From Erythrobacter sp. (GTDB lineage: Bacteria; Pseudomonadota; Alphaproteobacteria; Sphingomonadales; Sphingomonadaceae): a DNA stretch of 9,654 bases. Positions 6,432 to 9,654 of this stretch are shown here, piece by piece. The DNA lies in NCBI GenBank assembly GCA_002695185.1, contig NZOF01000042.1, positions 1-9,654 of the forward strand, written 5' to 3'. A model generated the notes under the pieces. It ran no database searches. It worked only from the letters and a program-made list of their open reading frames with translations, and was not told where the DNA came from. The position numbers were made by a program, and so were the translations under genes. Within the stretch, counting starts at the first letter, position 1, and each line of letters opens with the position of its first letter.

Positions 6432-7037
6432 ATGAAGAAATTTTTGGTTCTTGGTGCTGCAGTTTCGGCTGTTTTGGCATCCCCCGCTCTGGCTGGTGAG
6501 CGTGTGAGCTTTGGCGCCATTGTGGGTGTCGACAGCGTTCAGCTCGAGAATGATCCGACCGAAGTCGAGGGCAGCGAGAGCGGCGCGATGTATGGTCTGA
6601 CCGCTGGCTATGATTTCATCGATGACGCGGGCTTCATCATGGGCATCGAACTCGAAGCGTCGGACTCCAGCGTCAAGGAAGACTTCGCCGACGTCCTTGA
6701 GGCTGGTGACGAGATCGGACTGAGCGCTGGCCGTGATCTCTATGCGGGTGCGCGGGTCGGCTACCTGTTCTCGCCGCAGCTGCTGGCCTATGTGAAGGGC
6801 GGCTATAGCAATGGCCGGATCAAGGCATCGTATTCTGACAGCACCGGCGACTATTCCGCCAATGAAGATCTCGATGGCTTCCGCGTGGGCGCGGGCCTCG
6901 AATATGATTTCACGGCCTTTCGGGTGCGCGGCGAATATCGCTACACGGACTATGGCACCTATCTGGGTGACCTGGTCGAAGGCGGTGTCGATGTGAGCCG
7001 GGACCAGTACATCGTATCGGCTGTGTTCGGCTTCTGA
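6432..7037 (+). CDS. Outer-membrane beta-barrel protein (Omp25/opacity-like porin family)
   Basis: The 201 aa product has a textbook signal peptide: KK, a hydrophobic stretch (residues 4-16) and a cleavage site after SPALA (21/22). The mature part has amphipathic beta strands broken by acidic loops (for example VSFGAIVGV, MYGLTAGYDFI, DLYAGARVGYLF, LLAYVKGGYS, FRVGAGLEYDF, FRVRGEYRYTDY) and ends IVSAVFGF with the terminal Phe expected for BAM recognition. This fits a small, about 8-stranded barrel of the OMP_b-brl/OmpA-N type common in alphaproteobacteria. Such proteins are structural or adhesive; channel activity is not shown. The ATG at 6432 has GAGG six bases upstream. It stands alone, flanked by opposite-strand genes, and ends in a very strong terminator, so it is probably an independent and possibly highly expressed unit. 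Confidence 0.88.
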   Translation: MKKFLVLGAAVSAVLASPALAGERVSFGAIVGVDSVQLENDPTEVEGSESGAMYGLTAGYDFIDDAGFIMGIELEASDSSVKEDFADVLEAGDEIGLSAGRDLYAGARVGYLFSPQLLAYVKGGYSNGRIKASYSDSTGDYSANEDLDGFRVGAGLEYDFTAFRVRGEYRYTDYGTYLGDLVEGGVDVSRDQYIVSAVFGF

Positions 7038-7061
7038 TCGCTCGGACTTGCTCGAAACAAG

Positions 7062-7092
7062 AAAAGGGCCGGCATTCGCCGGCCCTTTTTTT
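7062..7092 (+). terminator. Strong rho-independent terminator after the outer-membrane gene
   Basis: A perfect 12-bp stem (AAAAGGGCCGGC at 7062-7073 with GCCGGCCCTTTT at 7078-7089) with a 4-base ATTC loop is followed by a T-run through 7092. It lies 25 bases after the stop at 7037. The run of four A before it gives a shorter U-tract on the other strand, so it may also stop the minus-strand gene that ends at 7120. Confidence 0.95.
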
Positions 7093-7119
7093 CAATGCTT
7101 GAAGGTGCTCAAGCGCGGT

Positions 7120-7392
7120 TCAGCTTTCTTGAGGCGAAATGTCAGCGCTGTTTGGGGGATCAAAGATAGTGGTGTAGCGCTCCGGATCGGTTTCCTTCAT
7201 CGACATCGCCGCAAAAATGAAGGCGATGATTATGCAAAGGTTTATCAGAGAGAGCCACATGGCATGCATTGAGGCTTTGTAGCCAACTTCCGCCCATTGG
7301 CCGCTCATAGCGAGTAGTGCACATTTTGCGACTACGATGATGGTCCATACGGTAACTGCTAGCAAAATTAGCAAGAATGGATTTTGAAACAT
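7120..7392 (-). CDS. Small membrane protein with two predicted transmembrane helices
   Basis: The 90 aa product has two hydrophobic helices, at about residues 5-29 (FLLILLAVTVWTIIVVAKCALLAM) and 44-64 (AMWLSLINLCIIIAFIFAAM), joined by a short loop (SGQWAEVGYKAS), and a polar C-terminal tail. No family is recognised. The ATG at 7390-7392 has GAGG seven bases upstream. It follows the dcd gene by 43 bases on the same strand and is probably the last gene of that transcript, ending before the bidirectional hairpin at 7062-7092. A shadow frame of nearly the same length overlaps it, but it lacks the coherent membrane pattern and ribosome-binding site. Size and topology would suit a phage or plasmid accessory membrane protein, but there is no evidence for a specific role such as a holin. 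Confidence 0.65.
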   Translation of the reverse strand: MFQNPFLLILLAVTVWTIIVVAKCALLAMSGQWAEVGYKASMHAMWLSLINLCIIIAFIFAAMSMKETDPERYTTIFDPPNSADISPQES

Positions 7393-7435
7393 ATCGGTGC
7401 CTCAGGATGAACGTTTTATGGGCGGGCAAACGTGA

Positions 7436-7990
7436 TCATAATCGGGGCAGTGTCACTCCGCGTTGGCCCATATATTTGCCAGCCCGATCGGCATAGCTGA
7501 CCTCGCATGGCTCGTTGCCTTTGAGGAAGAGGAATTGGCAAACGCCTTCGTTCGCGTAGATCTTGGCAGGCAGCGGTGTGGTGTTTGAGAACTCGAGCGT
7601 GACATGACCTTCCCAGCCCGGTTCGAGCGGAGTGACGTTCACAATGATGCCGCAGCGCGCGTAGGTGCTCTTGCCCAGACAGATGACCAGCACGTCCTTG
7701 GGGACACGGAAATACTCGACCGTGCGAGCCAGAGCGAAGCTGTTGGGCGGAATGACGCAGCAGTCAGTCTTGCGATCGACGAAGCTGTTGGGCTGAAAAT
7801 TCTTCGGATCGACCACCGCGGAATCGACGTTTGTGAAGATCTTGAACTCGTCGGCGACGCGAGCGTCGTATCCATAGGACGACAGGCCGTAGGAGATGCA
7901 GCCTTCTCGAGTCTGCTTCTCGACAAACGGCTCGATCATGCCGACTGAAAGCGCCTGATCACGGACCCATTTATCGGATAGGATGCTCAT
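7436..7990 (-). CDS. dcd: dCTP deaminase
   Basis: This enzyme deaminates dCTP to dUTP and ammonia, feeding dUMP and then dTTP synthesis in the cytoplasm; it works as a trimer of dUTPase-like fold. The 184 aa length is typical of the family. The signature [21 protein letters not shown] runs from residue 106, with the Ser108/Arg112 pair, and TLEFSN at 131-136 carries the expected catalytic Glu133. Also conserved are SYGYDARV (38-45), PPNSFALA (81-88) and the C-terminal AGKYMGQRG (170-178) that covers the active site. There is no fused dUTPase motif. It reads like the common alphaproteobacterial chromosomal form. Its ATG (7988-7990) overlaps the stop of the preceding 116 aa gene as ATGA and has no good ribosome-binding site, so translation is probably coupled to that gene. 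Confidence 0.96.
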   Translation of the reverse strand: MSILSDKWVRDQALSVGMIEPFVEKQTREGCISYGLSSYGYDARVADEFKIFTNVDSAVVDPKNFQPNSFVDRKTDCCVIPPNSFALARTVEYFRVPKDVLVICLGKSTYARCGIIVNVTPLEPGWEGHVTLEFSNTTPLPAKIYANEGVCQFLFLKGNEPCEVSYADRAGKYMGQRGVTLPRL

Positions 7991-8337
7991 GGCATTTCTA
8001 TCGGTTCGAGTGAAGGGACAACGAGAGTGTGTACTTCATAAGCGTGTCGCGCAAGTTGTTCTGGGTCGTCACCAACTAAGGCATAGCATTCTCCATTAGA
8101 GCGGGGGTCATAAAGGACGAAGGCACCTTCGTGGCGCTGAATACGGCGCATAAGTTTAAGCTCTTCTTCGCGATGAGCGATCTTGCTCTCCTCCTCATTC
8201 ATGAATGCCTCGTCCTCGAAACATGCCATGTACGGTTCTTCAAAAATGTGCCTGCGGGGAACAATGCGATAACCCCATTCACGCGCTTTATTCTGGTGGT
8301 TCAATTCCACTGGTAGAATAGGTATGTCATCGATCAT
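7987..8337 (-). CDS. Hypothetical protein, 116 aa
   Basis: I do not recognise it. It is a small soluble protein with many charged residues: a central acidic/basic helix ([25 protein letters not shown], about residues 47-71) followed by a strand-turn-helix segment ([36 protein letters not shown]). The last section resembles a small alpha/beta fold of the kind found in short phage proteins, but I cannot name it. The ATG at 8335-8337 overlaps the TGA of the upstream 150 aa gene (ATGA) and has a purine-rich site (AAGGGAA) nearby. Its own stop overlaps the dcd start in the same way. It therefore sits in a tightly coupled chain with dcd. Confidence 0.75.
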   Translation of the reverse strand: MIDDIPILPVELNHQNKAREWGYRIVPRRHIFEEPYMACFEDEAFMNEEESKIAHREEELKLMRRIQRHEGAFVLYDPRSNGECYALVGDDPEQLARHAYEVHTLVVPSLEPIEMP

Positions 8338-8786
8338 GCTCTATGTTCCCTTTCCTGTTTGCGGAGGTTCGTGACGAGATCTGCGATGGTCCCCGTTACC
8401 GGAACTGCTTTGCGGTTTAGGCCGCTTAACGCGCCGAGTGTTCGTGGGGCGAAACTATTGTCGGCTTCATGGGTAAGGCGAACGAGTCCAGGGCGGTTTT
8501 CTTGATCCGGGCGAAAGTCGATCGACGCGACGATGTCATTACCATTGAGAATGTGGATCGCCGTCTCGGCGCCTAATCCGAACGGTCCAAGAAACTCGAC
8601 TCTTCGATCGATCATCTTTTCCTGAATCGCCGCGGCGATCATCTTGACCATGTCGACATGACTAAGCGATTGTAGCTGATCGATCTCGGAAGTTGCGTTT
8701 GCGATGGTGGTCTCAAGCTCCGCCCTTTTCGTGGCAGTGGCCTCGTTTGTCGCTCTGGCATCGGCGAACATCGCTTCAATTTGCAT
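8334..8786 (-). CDS. Hypothetical protein, 150 aa, with N-terminal coiled coil
   Basis: I do not recognise the family. Residues about 5-60 form a long helix with heptad character (ATNEATATKRAELETTIANATSEIDQLQSL...), followed by a probable alpha/beta part (VEFLGPFGLGAETAIHILNGNDIVASIDFRP, about 63-93) and a helical, strongly charged end ([14 protein letters not shown]). No membrane segment or signal is present. The ATG at 8784-8786 lacks a good Shine-Dalgarno; another ATG five codons later is possible. A near-consensus promoter sits just upstream, inside the end of the previous gene. The stop overlaps the start of the 116 aa gene as ATGA. Confidence 0.72.
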   Translation of the reverse strand: MQIEAMFADARATNEATATKRAELETTIANATSEIDQLQSLSHVDMVKMIAAAIQEKMIDRRVEFLGPFGLGAETAIHILNGNDIVASIDFRPDQENRPGLVRLTHEADNSFAPRTLGALSGLNRKAVPVTGTIADLVTNLRKQEREHRA

Positions 8787-8805
8787 CAGACATATCCATG
8801 GGGAA

Positions 8806-8834
8806 ATTATAGGATGGATTGATCAGGCGGCCAA
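8806..8834 (-). promoter_or_regulatory. Promoter with perfect -10 upstream of the 150 aa gene
   Basis: On the minus strand TTGGCC (8829-8834), a 17-base spacer and TATAAT (8806-8811) form a sigma70-type promoter with a perfect -10 and a -35 matching 4 of 6. Transcription would begin near 8799, only about 13 bases before the ATG at 8786. The -35 lies within the last codons of the 102 aa gene, so this would be an internal promoter giving the 150 aa, 116 aa and dcd genes separate control. Confidence 0.6.
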
Positions 8835-9131
8835 AGGAGGCGGCGTAATCTTCTGCTCGATGTGCGCGGCGAGCCACTGAGGGACGAAATCCCAGTCGAA
8901 GCAGTCGCAGGCATCTCGTTCTTCGGTGCTCATCGCTTCCCAGGCCGCATGGCATTCAGGTGCCAGCATCGCGACATCGAGGCGAAACTGTGCGGTTCCC
9001 ACGGCCTCGCTCAAGGTCTTGGTTGCGCGGCCGAGATCGCTGTCTTCGGCAATGAGCTTGCAAGCTGCTTCCCACAGGCAAGCGGCGGCTTCGAGCAGGT
9101 CGATATCCTGCTCGGTCAGTTTCTGACCCAT
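8823..9131 (-). CDS. Hypothetical protein, 102 aa
   Basis: I do not recognise it. The product is acidic and mostly helical: a first helix pair (EQDIDLLEAAACLWEAACKLIAE and LGRATKTLSEAVGTAQFRLDVAM) and a second region rich in Trp, Cys and Asp (CHAAWEAMSTEERDACDCFDWDFVPQWLAAHI). The four cysteines at about residues 18, 24, 60 and 75-77 are not spaced like a zinc finger. The start is well supported: GGAG lies six bases before the ATG at 9129-9131. It follows the GNAT-like gene by 37 bases and precedes the 150 aa gene by 36 bases, on the same strand. Confidence 0.72.
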   Translation of the reverse strand: MGQKLTEQDIDLLEAAACLWEAACKLIAEDSDLGRATKTLSEAVGTAQFRLDVAMLAPECHAAWEAMSTEERDACDCFDWDFVPQWLAAHIEQKITPPPLAA

Positions 9132-9168
9132 TGGGTTCTCCGATTTTTCTTTGATGAGAGCGGCCCGC

Positions 9169-9513
9169 TTAGGCCGCAGACGCCCATTCGATTGCGGGCG
9201 GGTAGTTGGCCATCAGGCCATATCTGAAGTCACGTATGAGAGTGAAACCGTGGCGTTCGTAAAACCGCCTGGAATCAGAGCAGGCCGGCGAAAGATAGAC
9301 GGGCCATCCGGCTTCATGACACATATCGACGAGTATCGGCAGAACCTTGCCGCCAGTGCCCTGCCCCGGTTCGTCTGCATACAGGTCGGTCAGAATGACG
9401 CCGACTGGATAAGCGCCAGGGTATGGTAGTGCCTCGGCGATATCGAGGCTGATCGGTTCGTCTGCGAATGCATCCTGAATGGCGTATTCCAAACGCCGGA
9501 AGTCGGAGTTCAT
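9169..9513 (-). CDS. GNAT-like N-acetyltransferase, short (114 aa)
   Basis: Residues 36-90 follow the core of the GNAT fold: a strand (YPVGVILTDLYADEP), the acetyl-CoA pyrophosphate-binding turn PGQGTGGKVL (49-58, a compressed Q-x-x-G-x-G/A motif A), a helix (LPILVDMCHEAG), a strand (PVYLSP) and motif B SRRFYERHGF (81-90), where Tyr85 is in the usual place of the general acid. The protein is shorter than the usual 140-180 aa because the N-terminal motif C/D part is reduced to about 30 residues, so it may be truncated or a minimal member. The substrate is unknown. The ATG at 9511-9513 overlaps the TGA of the gene upstream (ATGA), which indicates translational coupling; a weak GGA lies seven bases before. 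Confidence 0.78.
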   Translation of the reverse strand: MNSDFRRLEYAIQDAFADEPISLDIAEALPYPGAYPVGVILTDLYADEPGQGTGGKVLPILVDMCHEAGWPVYLSPACSDSRRFYERHGFTLIRDFRYGLMANYPPAIEWASAA

Positions 9514-9654
9514 TTTTCGATCCAGCGTGTAATCTCGGGCTCTTCGATGGTCCCTGCGAAGATTGGCATCAAGAGATAGTTCTTACCGATGCTGGCGGCG
9601 AGATTTGCGGCATCGGCGGGGTGAACAATGGCGAAGCTTGGCAGACCAATAGGA
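9510..9654 (-). CDS. C-terminal end of an unknown gene (runs off the right edge)
   Basis: An open frame enters from the right edge and ends at TGA (9510-9512), giving 47 residues: PIGLPSFAIVHPADAANLAA and then SIGKNYLLMPIFAGTIEEPE, ending RWIEK. It is too short to assign. The other two frames are worse: one hits a TAA early. The stop overlaps the ATG of the GNAT-like gene by ATGA, and codon use fits its neighbours, which supports it as a real gene end and as the head of the same operon within this window. Confidence 0.65.
   Translation of the reverse strand, partial: PIGLPSFAIVHPADAANLAASIGKNYLLMPIFAGTIEEPEITRWIEK

Noticed and set aside
7120..7392. Holin
   Set aside because: The size and two helices would fit, but no endolysin or other lysis gene is nearby, so a name is not justified.
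7160..7429. Second minus frame overlapping the small membrane protein
   Set aside because: Its His/Ser/Arg-rich sequence has no membrane or domain pattern, and the alternative frame has two clear hydrophobic helices and a ribosome-binding site.

Overview
The window looks alphaproteobacterial, probably from a sphingomonad-like host or one of its plasmids or large phages. The best guide is a dCTP deaminase that, from memory, reads like the chromosomal alphaproteobacterial type. Supporting signs are an Omp25/opacity-type outer-membrane barrel with a typical signal peptide, a moderately high-GC codon bias with long antisense shadow ORFs, and tightly packed short genes. There is no rRNA, tRNA, transposase, integrase, CRISPR array or recognisable virion gene, so chromosome, plasmid and phage cannot be separated from this sequence alone. 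Most genes are of unknown function, which points to an accessory region.

Layout. Bases 1-4177 are all minus strand. In transcription order they hold a 321-326 aa acidic, coiled-coil protein with its own terminator, then an unknown 285 aa protein followed by a hairpin. Next comes a 563 aa protein with a HExxH metallopeptidase-like N-terminus and a C-terminal VWA domain, and then the start of a MoxR-type AAA+ ATPase that runs off the left edge. Bases 4277-5733 are plus strand: a 337 aa protein built of degenerate helical repeats and a 136 aa unknown protein. A minus-strand membrane-anchored protein (5730-6338) converges on them, and the two stop codons overlap. A stand-alone outer-membrane barrel gene (6432-7037, plus) ends at a very strong terminator. 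From 7120 to the right edge everything is minus strand: in transcription order a partial gene, a GNAT-like acetyltransferase, three small unknown genes and dcd, several joined by ATGA stop/start overlaps, then a small two-helix membrane protein.

How they may work together. The AAA+ ATPase and the VWA/HExxH protein form a MoxR-VWA chaperone-type pair. Translation of the VWA gene may be limited by a hairpin that buries its Shine-Dalgarno sequence. The acidic coiled-coil gene and the helical-repeat gene are driven from interleaved, head-to-head promoters, so they may be expressed in competition. The dcd cluster couples dUTP/dTTP precursor supply to several tiny unknown proteins, a layout often seen in phage or plasmid genomes. 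No stretch longer than about 170 bases lacks a gene.
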